Positions 1 through 7,179 of a stretch of 32,737 nt of DNA are shown here, in pieces (position 1 is the stretch's first letter; each line of letters starts with the position of its first letter). Under the pieces are notes generated by a model, which ran no database searches, was not told the origin of the DNA, and was given only the letters and a program-made list of their open reading frames with translations. Location of the stretch: NCBI GenBank assembly GCA_031272825.1, contig JAISTE010000072.1, positions 1-32,737 of the forward strand, in the 5' to 3' direction. The position numbers were made by a program, and so were the translations under genes. Source of the stretch: Propionibacteriaceae bacterium (lineage in GTDB: Bacteria > Actinomycetota > Actinomycetes > Propionibacteriales > Propionibacteriaceae).

Positions 1-1740
1 ATCACCGACGAGGTCAGCTACGAGGGCCTGATCCCGGGCGTCGAATACGAACTCAAGGGCAAGCTGTACGACAAGTCGACGGGCGACCCGCTGAAGGTTG
101 ACCTCGACGGCAACGGCACGCTCGACGAGGTGACGGCCTCCAAGAAGTTCACTCCGACCGATCCGTCCGGCAAAGAGACGCTTGAGTTCACCTTCCCGGC
201 CGCGGCGCTTGCCGGGCACGCGGTGGTCGTGTTCGAGGATCTGTACCAAGATTCCAAGAAGATCGCCACGCACTCGGACATCACCGACGTCGGCCAGACG
301 ACGGAGATCCCGCAGTTCAAGACGACGGCCACCGACAAGCTCGACGGCGACAAGATCATCGACGCCAACGTCGGGGCGGTCATCGTCGACACCATCAAGT
401 ACTACAACCTGACGCCGGGCAAGACCTATAAGGCCGAGGGAACGCTGATGGACAAGGCCACCGGCAATCCGATCCTGATCGACGGCAAGCAGGTCACGGC
501 CTCCAAGGAGTTCAAGCCGACCACCGCCACCGGCACGGTCGACATTGAGTTCGGGCCGTTCGACGCAACCACGCTCGCCGGATCGAAGGCCGTCGCCTTC
601 GAGAAGGTGTACGACGTGACGGCCGGCGGAGTGCTCATCGGCACCCACGAGGACATCACCGACGTCGATCAGACCGTCGACCTTGAGGGCATCCGCACGA
701 CGGCTACCTTCACCGATGGCTCCAAGGTGCTCAAGACCACCACTCAGGTAGTGATCGAGGATGTTGTCGAGTATTTCGGGCTCGACACCACCAAGACCTA
801 CACGCTTCAAGGCACGCTGATGGACAAGGCCACCGGCAAGCAGATCCTGGTGAACGGCTCGCCGATCGTCGGGTCTGCTTCCTTCCAGCCGACCGCCTCG
901 TCCGGATCTGAAAAGGTGTTCCTTTCCTTCGATGTGACGCCGCTGGTGCCGGCTCTCAACAACCCGAACGAGCCCTACACGCTTGAGATCGTGGTGTTCG
1001 AGAAGCTGTACATCGGCACGACCTTCATCGCCGGGCACGAGGACATCAACGACGGCGGCCAGACGGTCACCGTCATCCCGCCGGTCAAGGCGCCCAAGCC
1101 GTTGGTCGACATCGAAAAGTGGAGCTGTGACTCCGGCCATCCGGTCGGCGACCACGACACCTTCGACGACGCCAGGGCACTGGATGCCGAAACCGACCAC
1201 CAGATTTGCTTCACCATCACGAACATCGGCACCGAGCCGCTGGTCATGATCAAGGTGAGCGACAAGCTGATCGCCGGTGTGAACGAGCTCGAGAACATCT
1301 CCTGCGACTTCACCAAGGCCGTCGATCCGAACCAGGTCAACTCCGTTCCCGCCAACCAATCCCTGACGCTGGTGGGCGTGAACGAGTGGAAGGCCTACGT
1401 GCCAGCGGGCGGAACCGCCCAGGAGACGCCCACCACCGGAACCGAGTGGAACGGCCCGCTGCTGGTCGGAGCCTCATTCGACTGCACAGCCACACTGCCA
1501 GGCCTGTCGGTTGGGCAGACGCACTCTGACACCGCCACCGTCGAGGGCGTCGGCTTCTGGTCCGGCATCCCGGTGATCGACTCCGACGACTGGCACGGGC
1601 TCCCGCCTGAAGAGGACAGCCCGACCACGCCGCACATCCCGTTCACCGGTCTTAGCGACGGAATGCTGCCGCTAGCCGGAATCGGGTTCATGGCGGTAAT
1701 CGTCGGATTCGCCGCCCGGAGGTTCGGCCGCAGGAGCTGA
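1..1740 (+). CDS. VaFE-repeat cell-wall anchored surface protein (5' truncated)
   Basis: The frame is open from base 1, so the start lies outside the window; 579 residues are visible. At least three VaFE repeats (about 100-130 residues each) can be read. Each carries the family hallmark (VVFEDLY, VAFEKVY, VVFEKLY) followed by a H-(S/E)-D-I-(T/N)-D motif, and such modules typically form intramolecular isopeptide bonds in pilins and adhesins. After the repeats comes a Cys-containing domain beginning near VDIEKWS, which resembles those that follow VaFE repeats in actinobacterial surface proteins. The C-terminus is a sortase signal: IPFTG in place of LPXTG, a hydrophobic segment, then an RRFGRRS tail. 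The product should be covalently attached to peptidoglycan and act in adhesion or as a stalk. No sortase gene is in the window. The family call is firm; the ligand is unknown. Confidence 0.9.
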   Translation: MTDEVSYEGLIPGVEYELKGKLYDKSTGDPLKVDLDGNGTLDEVTASKKFTPTDPSGKETLEFTFPAAALAGHAVVVFEDLYQDSKKIATHSDITDVGQTTEIPQFKTTATDKLDGDKIIDANVGAVIVDTIKYYNLTPGKTYKAEGTLMDKATGNPILIDGKQVTASKEFKPTTATGTVDIEFGPFDATTLAGSKAVAFEKVYDVTAGGVLIGTHEDITDVDQTVDLEGIRTTATFTDGSKVLKTTTQVVIEDVVEYFGLDTTKTYTLQGTLMDKATGKQILVNGSPIVGSASFQPTASSGSEKVFLSFDVTPLVPALNNPNEPYTLEIVVFEKLYIGTTFIAGHEDINDGGQTVTVIPPVKAPKPLVDIEKWSCDSGHPVGDHDTFDDARALDAETDHQICFTITNIGTEPLVMIKVSDKLIAGVNELENISCDFTKAVDPNQVNSVPANQSLTLVGVNEWKAYVPAGGTAQETPTTGTEWNGPLLVGASFDCTATLPGLSVGQTHSDTATVEGVGFWSGIPVIDSDDWHGLPPEEDSPTTPHIPFTGLSDGMLPLAGIGFMAVIVGFAARRFGRRS

Positions 1741-1764
1741 TAGGAAGTAATCGATAGAGGAAAA

Positions 1765-1794
1765 GTTCGAGGGGCCTTTCGGGGCCCCTCGAAC
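1765..1794. terminator. Bidirectional hairpin terminator
   Basis: A perfect 12-bp inverted repeat (GTTCGAGGGGCC) has a 6-base loop and lies between two convergent genes. On the minus strand the stem is followed by TTTTCC, so it fits best as the terminator of the GH1 gene, but it can also stop transcription of the surface protein gene. Confidence 0.85.
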
Positions 1795-1804
1795 ACTTAA
1801 GCCC

Positions 1805-3082
1805 TCAGTTTTTTCGGTAGTGGCTGTTCGCCACCCAGCGCGAGTACGCCTCCTCGGTGACTTCGCCCTTCCAGGACATGTCGGCGAAGAACCGCCCCGA
1901 ATCGCGCACCCGGCGCTCCTGGGTGTCGTAGTCGAGCTCGACCAGGCCGAAGCGCGGCTCTTCGCCCTCGACCCACTCCCAGTTGTCGGTGAAACACCAG
2001 TGGTAGTAGCGCTTCACGGGCAGGCCGGATTCGGCCAGGGCCTTCAGGTGGTCATACAGGAAGCGCGAGCGCCAGGCGTCGGCGGCATCCGCGGTGCCGT
2101 TCTCGGTGATGTAGATCGGCGCGGGGAAAATCTCGTCGAGCCGACGGCAAATCTGAGCGATCCCCGCCGGATAGATCTCCCAGCCCAGATCGTTTACCGC
2201 GACGTTCGGGGCCACCTCCTCGGTGAACCCGCGCACGATATTGGGCGTGTAGTAGTTAACCCCGTGGAAGTCGGCGTACTGGCCCGGCTCGATGCCGTTT
2301 CGCTTGAACGGCGGACGAATCTCGCCCAGCGTCATCGCCTTGACCAGCGCTCCTTGGAACAGGTAGGCCATCGCCCTGGCCCCGGCCCAATCCAGCGGGT
2401 TGGTCTTGCGCGCCGGACGGAAGAGCCGCAGGTGATGGGCAACCCCAACCTTGGCGTCGGGCTGGATGGAGTGGATGGTGTTGTACATTGCCACGTGGGC
2501 CTCAATGCAGGTTTGCATCACCTTGAGCGTGTCCTTGAGGGATTTCTTCCCCGGCGGCCAGACGCCGAAGTACCACCCCTGCGTGGCGTAGACGTTCGGC
2601 TCGTTGATAGTGATCCATTCGTCGACGAGCCCGCCGAGCCGCTCGACCACCTGGCGGGTGTAGCGGGTCAAGATGGTGACGGCGTTCGGGTTCTCGAACC
2701 CGCCGAGCTCCTCGAACCACCACGGGTTGTTGAAATGGTGGAGGGTGACCAAGGGTTTTATGCCCGACGCGCACAGCTCGGTCAGTTCGTCGGCGTAGTG
2801 ATCCAGCGCCGGCCCGGAAAAGACGCCCGGCTCGGGCTCGATCCGCGCCCACTCCAGCCCCATGCGGTAGTGCTTCACGTTCAGATCGAGCAGCAGCTCA
2901 AGATCTTGGTCGACGCGGTTCCAGTGATCGGCGGCCCGCTCGGGCGTCGATCCGTCGGCGACGTTGCCTGGCACGTCCGCCCAGTGCTGCCAGTTGGAAT
3001 CGACGCGCCCGCCCTCAATCTGAGTGGCGGCGGTGGCCACGCCCAACTCGATCCCGTTCAAACTAAAGCCGTTAACAGCCAT
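1805..3082 (-). CDS. Glycoside hydrolase family 1 beta-glycosidase
   Basis: This 425-residue protein has the length and layout of a GH1 (beta/alpha)8 barrel. The acid/base glutamate is E161 in ITINEPN and the nucleophile is E327 in YITENG; the N-terminal substrate-site motif is AATQIEGG. GH1 enzymes hydrolyse beta-glucosides, beta-galactosides or their 6-phosphates with retention. No signal peptide is present, so it acts in the cytoplasm on imported disaccharides or glycosides. The aglycone and sugar specificity cannot be read, and no PTS or ABC sugar importer lies next to it. The ATG at 3082 has only a weak ribosome binding site; TACGAT lies five bases upstream, so a leaderless or near-leaderless message is possible. 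It appears monocistronic and ends at the hairpin at 1765-1794. Confidence 0.93.
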   Translation of the reverse strand: MAVNGFSLNGIELGVATAATQIEGGRVDSNWQHWADVPGNVADGSTPERAADHWNRVDQDLELLLDLNVKHYRMGLEWARIEPEPGVFSGPALDHYADELTELCASGIKPLVTLHHFNNPWWFEELGGFENPNAVTILTRYTRQVVERLGGLVDEWITINEPNVYATQGWYFGVWPPGKKSLKDTLKVMQTCIEAHVAMYNTIHSIQPDAKVGVAHHLRLFRPARKTNPLDWAGARAMAYLFQGALVKAMTLGEIRPPFKRNGIEPGQYADFHGVNYYTPNIVRGFTEEVAPNVAVNDLGWEIYPAGIAQICRRLDEIFPAPIYITENGTADAADAWRSRFLYDHLKALAESGLPVKRYYHWCFTDNWEWVEGEEPRFGLVELDYDTQERRVRDSGRFFADMSWKGEVTEEAYSRWVANSHYRKN

Positions 3083-3121
3083 ACTTCATCGTAAGACGCC
3101 AATGCGGCGGGGACAAGCTGA

Positions 3122-3158
3122 GATGGGGACGGCCACACCAGTGGAGGCCGTCCCCATC
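3122..3158 (-). terminator. Hairpin terminator of the small secreted peptide gene
   Basis: A perfect 13-bp inverted repeat (GATGGGGACGGCC) with an 11-base loop starts just downstream of the stop of the minus-strand small gene. There is no U-tract, as is common for actinobacterial terminators. It also separates the small gene from the GH1 gene. Confidence 0.75.
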
Positions 3159-3170
3159 GGAATAGTGCTA

Positions 3171-3362
3171 TTAGATCTTGAACATTTCCTTCTTGTAGCA
3201 ATACATACTCCTAGGGATACTGCCGTAGGCCTTTGCTACCGCCTTTACAACCTTGGTCTCGGTTTGCTGGCTGGCGGACGCCGCCTGGGCGGCGGCGGCA
3301 AATCCGGCGATCCCTAGCGCGAGGCCTACGATGGCTGCGACTGCGACACGGATGTTCTTCAT
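3171..3362 (-). CDS. Small secreted cationic peptide precursor (63 aa), unknown function
   Basis: The ORF track gives 104 residues, but the internal ATG at 3362 is the likely start. It is preceded by a near-consensus ribosome binding site (GAGGAGGAAAC then ATG) and opens a textbook signal peptide: MKNIR, about 20 hydrophobic residues, and a cleavage site near AAQA/AS. The remaining mature part is about 36 residues and rich in lysine, with a KVVKAVAKAYG stretch that could form an amphipathic helix, one cysteine (MYCYKK), and few acidic residues. The gene sits alone between two hairpin terminators, so it has its own promoter. I recognise no family. It could be a bacteriocin-like or signalling peptide or a small envelope protein. 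That it is secreted is well supported; its role is not. Confidence 0.68.
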   Translation of the reverse strand: MKNIRVAVAAIVGLALGIAGFAAAAQAASASQQTETKVVKAVAKAYGSIPRSMYCYKKEMFKI

Positions 3363-3461
3363 GTTTCCTCCTCGGTCGTTGCGGGCAGCCGAAAGGCCGC
3401 CCCTTACGAAGAAGAGTTTTCTGGCGGCCAGTTCGTGCATCCGGAATCCAAAAAGGGGAAA

Positions 3462-3495
3462 CAACTCCCAAGCCGAGAATCTCACTTGGGAGTTG
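3462..3495 (-). terminator. Rho-independent terminator of the cycA-like gene
   Basis: A perfect 11-bp inverted repeat (CAACTCCCAAG and its complement) with a 12-base loop lies 20 bases beyond the permease stop. On the minus strand it runs into TTTCCCCTTTTT, a usable U-tract. Confidence 0.85.
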
Positions 3496-3515
3496 CGGCC
3501 CCAGTGCTGTGCCGT

Positions 3516-4973
3516 TTAGTCCATGGCTTCCGAGCTGGCCTCCAGGGATTCGAGCTCTTCTTCGAGCGCCTCGACCGGGTGCTTCTTGGCTACCGCCTTG
3601 CGCACCAGGTAGACCGCGCCCAGGAAGACGAACCACAGCGGGGAGAGCAGCTCGGCGCGCAGCGTCGCCGGATCCATGGCGAGGATGCCGACCATCACCG
3701 CGAAGAAGCCCAGCACTACCCAGCACATGAGCCGACCGGCAGGCATCTTGTACGTCGAAGCCTCGTGGCGCTCGGGGTACTTCACCCGGTAGCGCAGGTA
3801 GGCCACCAGGATCGAGCCCCAGGCGAAGATGAACATCACCGACGAAACCGTCGTCGCGTAGGTGAACGCCTCGATGATCGTGTCGGAGGCATACAAAAAC
3901 GCCAGGCCCGGCAGGATGCACACAGTAGAGAAGATCAACGCGTTGGCCGGAACCGCGGACTTGGACAGCCAACCGAAGAACTTCGGGGCCAGCTTCGTCT
4001 GCGCCAGGCCGTAGAGCATCCGGGAGGTCGAGTAGACACCCGAATTCATCGACGACGCCGCCGCCGTCAGCACCACGAAGTTCACCACCGACGCGGCCCC
4101 GAACAGGCCCGTCAGCGAGAACATCTGCACGAACGGCGAGATTTCCGGATTGATCGACAAGAACGGCGTCACCGTCAAGATGGCCGCCAGCGCGAACACG
4201 TAGAAGACGACGATCCTGACCGGAATCGCGTTAATGGCCTTCGGCAAGGTCTTTTCCGGATTGGCCGTCTCGGCTGCTGCCGTCCCGGCCAGCTCGATGC
4301 CCTCGAACGCGTAGAACGCGATCTGGAACCCAGCCAGGAAACCCATAAGCCCATTGGGGAACATGCCCCCGCCTTCGAGGTTGAGAACATTTCCGAACGA
4401 CGCCACATCACCGTCGGGCGAAACGAAGCCGGTGAAACCCAGGTACAGGGCCGTCACGATCAGGGCTCCGATGGCGACGATCTTGATCAACGCGAACCAG
4501 AACTCGATCTCGCCGAACGCGCGCACAGCGACCAGGTTGAGGCACAGCACCAGCGCGAGGACGCAGGCGGCGGGCACCCACTTCGGGCATTCGGGGAACC
4601 ACCACAGCACATAGGAGGTGACGGCGGACAGGTCGGCCATGCCGATCGTCACCCAGCAGGCCCAATACGTCCAGCCGGTGAAGAAGCCCATGCACGGGCC
4701 GCACATGTCTTCCACGCAGTCGCGGAAGGAATGGTATTTGAGGTCGGACAGCAGCATCTCGCCCATCGCCCGCATGACGAAATACAGGAAGAATCCGATG
4801 ATGGCGTAGATGAAGATGATCGACGGCCCGGCGAGGTAAATCGTCTTGCCGGAGCCCATAAACAGGCCGGTGCCGATGGCTCCGCCGATGGCGATCATTT
4901 GGAGGTGGCGGTTACCTAAACCGCGCTTGAGTTCGTGGGGGTTGGTTTTGGACAATGCTCTGCTTTGATGCAT
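3516..4973 (-). CDS. cycA: APC-family amino acid permease, CycA-like (D-alanine/D-serine/glycine)
   Basis: This 485-residue integral membrane protein should have 12 transmembrane segments. The N-terminal region LKRGLGNRHLQMIAIGGAIG followed by GTGLFMGSGK is the amino acid transporter (AAT) signature and closely resembles remembered CycA sequences, including FVMRAMGE, FTGWTYW and AGFQIAFYAFEGIEL. CycA is a proton symporter for D-alanine, D-serine, glycine and L-alanine. Its neighbour is alanine dehydrogenase, which supports alanine as a substrate. The ATG at 4973 has the ribosome binding site AAGGAG six bases away. A hairpin after ald suggests that cycA is transcribed at least partly from its own promoter. 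The C-terminal tail is acidic and cytoplasmic. The family is certain; the exact substrate is inferred. Confidence 0.88.
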   Translation of the reverse strand: MHQSRALSKTNPHELKRGLGNRHLQMIAIGGAIGTGLFMGSGKTIYLAGPSIIFIYAIIGFFLYFVMRAMGEMLLSDLKYHSFRDCVEDMCGPCMGFFTGWTYWACWVTIGMADLSAVTSYVLWWFPECPKWVPAACVLALVLCLNLVAVRAFGEIEFWFALIKIVAIGALIVTALYLGFTGFVSPDGDVASFGNVLNLEGGGMFPNGLMGFLAGFQIAFYAFEGIELAGTAAAETANPEKTLPKAINAIPVRIVVFYVFALAAILTVTPFLSINPEISPFVQMFSLTGLFGAASVVNFVVLTAAASSMNSGVYSTSRMLYGLAQTKLAPKFFGWLSKSAVPANALIFSTVCILPGLAFLYASDTIIEAFTYATTVSSVMFIFAWGSILVAYLRYRVKYPERHEASTYKMPAGRLMCWVVLGFFAVMVGILAMDPATLRAELLSPLWFVFLGAVYLVRKAVAKKHPVEALEEELESLEASSEAMD

Positions 4974-5066
4974 TTTCGCTCCTTACTTCCACCTGGGGGA
5001 TGGGCTTCCCACTTTAGCGGGCACAGCGGAAACGCCAGTGTCTCCGATATCGCATTCCACCCTTTG

Positions 5067-5097
5067 GCAGGCCGCCCGCTAATCGCGGACGGCCTGC
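5067..5097 (-). terminator. Hairpin after ald
   Basis: A 13-bp stem with one G-U pair and the loop GATTA lies 25 bases past the ald stop on the minus strand. No U-tract follows. It may end the ald message or attenuate read-through into cycA. Confidence 0.7.
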
Positions 5098-5122
5098 GTA
5101 AACCCCCAGATGTGCGTGCCGC

Positions 5123-6241
5123 TTATGCGGCGAGCACCGAGTCGAGGCTGATTGCCTGATAGCCCCAGGCGTCTGCCACCGGCTGGTTGGTCAGCTGGCC
5201 GCGATAGGTGTTCAAGCCCTTGGCCAGCGCGGGATCGTCGTGCAGGGCCTTCTGCCAGCCCTTGTCGGCGATCTTCGTCACGTAGGACAGCGTGGCGTTG
5301 GTCAGCGCGTAGGTGCTGGTGTAGGGCACCGCGCCCGGCATGTTCGCCACGGCGTAGATGATGGCGTCGTGGATCGGGTAGGTCGGATCCTCGTGCGTGG
5401 TGGCGTGCGTGCCCTCGAAGCAGCCGCCCTGGTCGACGGCGATGTCCACGAACACCGTGCCCGGCTTGGCCTGGGCGATCATGGCGTCGGAGACGAGCTT
5501 CGGGGTGCGAGCGCCGGGAACCAGCACCGAGCCGATGACCAGGTCGGCGTCGGAGATGGCCTCTGCGATGGCGTGTTCGGTCGAATACATGGTCTTCACG
5601 TGGCCGGAGTACTCGGCGTCGATCTGCGCCAGGCGCTGCAGGTTGATGTCGAAAATGGTGACGTCCGAACGCAGGCCATAGGCGACGCGCGCGGCGTTCT
5701 GCCCGGCGGTACCGGCACCGATGACGACGACCTTGGCCGGGGCCACGGACGGAACGCCGGTGATCAGCTTCCCGTTGCCGCCGAACGGCTTCATCATGTG
5801 GTTCGAGCCGACCAGCGTGGATAGGCGGCCTGCGACCTCGCTCATCGGGGCGAGCAGCGGCAGGTAGCCGTCGGAGCACTGAACGGTCTCATAGGCGATG
5901 GCCGTCGTGCGGGACTTGAGTAGGGCGTCGGTCTGCTCCTTGTCGGCGGCTAGGTGCAGGTAGGTGAACACCACTTGGTCTTCGCGCAGGAACTGGTACT
6001 CGCTCTCGATCGGCTCCTTGACCTTGAGCAGCAGCTCGGCGGCCGCCCAGGTGTCGGCTGCGGTCGGAAGCATCTTGGCCCCGGCGTCGATGTAATCCTG
6101 ATCCGAGATGCCGGAGCCGATGCCGGCCCCAGCCTCAATCATGATCTCGTGGCCGTGGCTGGAAAGTTGGTGGACGCCCGCCGGTGTGATGGCAACGCGG
6201 TTCTCTTGGGGCTTGATCTCCTTCGGAACACCTATCTTCAT
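5123..6241 (-). CDS. ald: Alanine dehydrogenase
   Basis: This 372-residue enzyme catalyses the NAD-dependent oxidative deamination of L-alanine to pyruvate and ammonium, and the reverse reaction. The start MKIGVPKEIKPQENRVA is diagnostic of Ald. The substrate-site lysine and histidine are in LLKVKEP and TYLHLAAD. The Rossmann motif is VVVIGAGTAGQ, and the active-site aspartate is in VDIAVDQGG. Length matches the family (about 370). The ATG at 6241 follows a strong GAAGGAGA ribosome binding site. Downstream on the same strand is a CycA-type transporter, and upstream, divergently, an Lrp/AsnC regulator. This is the usual arrangement for an Lrp-like activator of ald, so alanine-dependent control is likely. 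Confidence 0.96.
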   Translation of the reverse strand: MKIGVPKEIKPQENRVAITPAGVHQLSSHGHEIMIEAGAGIGSGISDQDYIDAGAKMLPTAADTWAAAELLLKVKEPIESEYQFLREDQVVFTYLHLAADKEQTDALLKSRTTAIAYETVQCSDGYLPLLAPMSEVAGRLSTLVGSNHMMKPFGGNGKLITGVPSVAPAKVVVIGAGTAGQNAARVAYGLRSDVTIFDINLQRLAQIDAEYSGHVKTMYSTEHAIAEAISDADLVIGSVLVPGARTPKLVSDAMIAQAKPGTVFVDIAVDQGGCFEGTHATTHEDPTYPIHDAIIYAVANMPGAVPYTSTYALTNATLSYVTKIADKGWQKALHDDPALAKGLNTYRGQLTNQPVADAWGYQAISLDSVLAA

Positions 6242-6366
6242 GGCTCTCCTTCGAGTAGTTGGGGGCTTATAGCCCTTTTAGCCCAATTTTCGCTTCGCTG
6301 GCTGAGCGGTTTGGCTGAGTTGGGCGTCATTGTCAAGGAATTTCTTCGGCGCGGGGTTTGGGTGAA

Positions 6367-6404
6367 AGAAACTTCACCGGCGCGGGCACGGTTTAGAAGT
6401 TTCT
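6367..6404. promoter_or_regulatory. Inverted repeat, likely operator of the Lrp/AsnC regulator
   Basis: AGAAACTTC at 6367-6375 is mirrored exactly by GAAGTTTCT at 6396-6404, centres about three helical turns apart, in the region between divergent ald and the Lrp-type gene. The right arm overlaps the spacer of the proposed regulator promoter, which fits autoregulation. Binding by the adjacent regulator is inferred. Confidence 0.55.
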
Positions 6405-6421
6405 GCAGCGCAAACTAGACT
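6393..6421 (+). promoter_or_regulatory. Possible promoter of the Lrp/AsnC gene
   Basis: TTAGAA and TAGACT are separated by 17 bases upstream of the regulator gene. The -35 match is poor and the -10 match is good, so this is tentative. Confidence 0.4.
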
Positions 6422-6463
6422 GGGCTTGCCAGATAAGGCGCGGCCAAAGGATTGGTGGTGTGG

Positions 6464-6922
6464 ATGAGCACCGAGGGTTTGGACGATATCGATCTCCAGA
6501 TCGTCAAGTCTTTGTTGCGCGACGGCAGGATGCGCTCGCGTGCCATCGCCTCCGAGTGCGGAATCTCAGAATCGACGGCCCACAACCGGATCAACCGCCT
6601 GATCGATAAAGGGGTTATCAAGGGATTTCGCGCGGACGTCGACTTGGCTGTGCTCGGGCGTCCGATGCTGGCGAACATCTTGATCCGCTTTACGCAAAAC
6701 GCCCGCAACCGGATGCTGCACTCGGCGAAGATCATCGCGAAGCAGCCGGGGGTAGAAGAGGTCTTGTTCTTGGCCGGTTCCTACGATCTGTCGGTGAAGC
6801 TCGCCTGCGAGGACTCGAACGCGCTGCGCGACTTCGTCGTCCGCCTCTCGGCCCACCCGGAGATCGCCAGCACGGAAACGTCGGTCGTCATGGAACGGAT
6901 AGTGGGCGAGATCGTGGATTGA
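6464..6922 (+). CDS. Lrp/AsnC-family transcriptional regulator
   Basis: This protein of about 152 residues has an N-terminal winged helix-turn-helix (LDDIDLQIVKSLLRDGR, then ISESTAHNRINRL) and a C-terminal RAM ligand-binding domain (VEEVLFLAGSYDLSVKLAC). Such proteins bind amino acids and assemble as octamers or dimers on DNA. The divergent position next to ald strongly suggests that it senses alanine and controls ald and perhaps cycA. The start is ambiguous. TTG 6452, GTG 6455, GTG 6458 and ATG 6464 are all in frame, and AAAGGA at 6446-6451 would suit GTG 6458; I list ATG 6464 because the conserved domain begins right after it. A mirror repeat upstream may be its operator. Confidence 0.9.
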   Translation: MSTEGLDDIDLQIVKSLLRDGRMRSRAIASECGISESTAHNRINRLIDKGVIKGFRADVDLAVLGRPMLANILIRFTQNARNRMLHSAKIIAKQPGVEEVLFLAGSYDLSVKLACEDSNALRDFVVRLSAHPEIASTETSVVMERIVGEIVD

Positions 6923-6946
6923 CGGGAGTTGGTTGACCCTGTCATC

Positions 6947-7071
6947 TCTTTCCCCTACCCGCGCCATCGCCCGCTTTCCCTACCTTCTTCAGCCCGCACT
7001 TTCCCTACCCTCGTCATCCCGCGCTTTCCCTACCCTCGTCATCCCGCGCTTTCTCCACCTTCGTCATCCCG
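6947..7071. repeat. 25-bp tandem repeats (four good copies and one degenerate)
   Basis: Copies of a 25-base unit whose core reads CTTTCCCTACCCTCGTCATC are stacked head to tail at about 6972, 6997, 7022 and 7047, with a degenerate copy from about 6947. The last copy runs into a short hairpin element. The array fills most of the spacer between the Lrp-type gene and pfk and contains no credible coding frame. Confidence 0.85.
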
Positions 7072-7092
7072 CGCGCAGTCGCGGGATCTCCC
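7062..7092. repeat. Short palindromic intergenic element (CGTCATCCCGCG...CGCGGGATC)
   Basis: ATCCCGCG and CGCGGGAT form an 8-bp stem with a 6-base loop right after the tandem array. The same CTCGTCATCC start and GGATC end recur at 8469 and, inverted, at 8600. This resembles the dispersed palindromic repeats common between genes in many bacteria. Confidence 0.65.
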
Positions 7093-7166
7093 CCACTCTG
7101 ACGCTGACACCCTCCCTCAACCCCGATCACGGGTCGTCGTAAGCACCCATTGGTATGACGTCGCCA

Positions 7167-7172
7167 TAGACT
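7167..7172 (+). promoter_or_regulatory. -10 element for a probable leaderless pfk transcript
   Basis: TAGACT ends seven bases before the ATG of the pfk gene and there is no ribosome binding site. This is the actinobacterial spacing that puts the transcription start at the A of ATG. No clear -35 box is visible. Confidence 0.5.
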
Positions 7173-7179
7173 TGCGGCC

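Noticed and set aside
1820-3094. 424-aa plus-strand ORF opposite the GH1 gene
   Set aside because: It is antisense to a protein with complete GH1 motifs, and the composition is that of a shadow frame.
3435-4919. Long plus-strand ORF (494 aa) opposite the permease gene
   Set aside because: It is Arg/His/Gln/Asp-rich with no domain, lies antisense to a clear APC permease, and is a GC-frame shadow.
6947-7071. CRISPR-like array
   Set aside because: The units are contiguous 25-bp tandem copies without unique spacers, and no cas genes are present.
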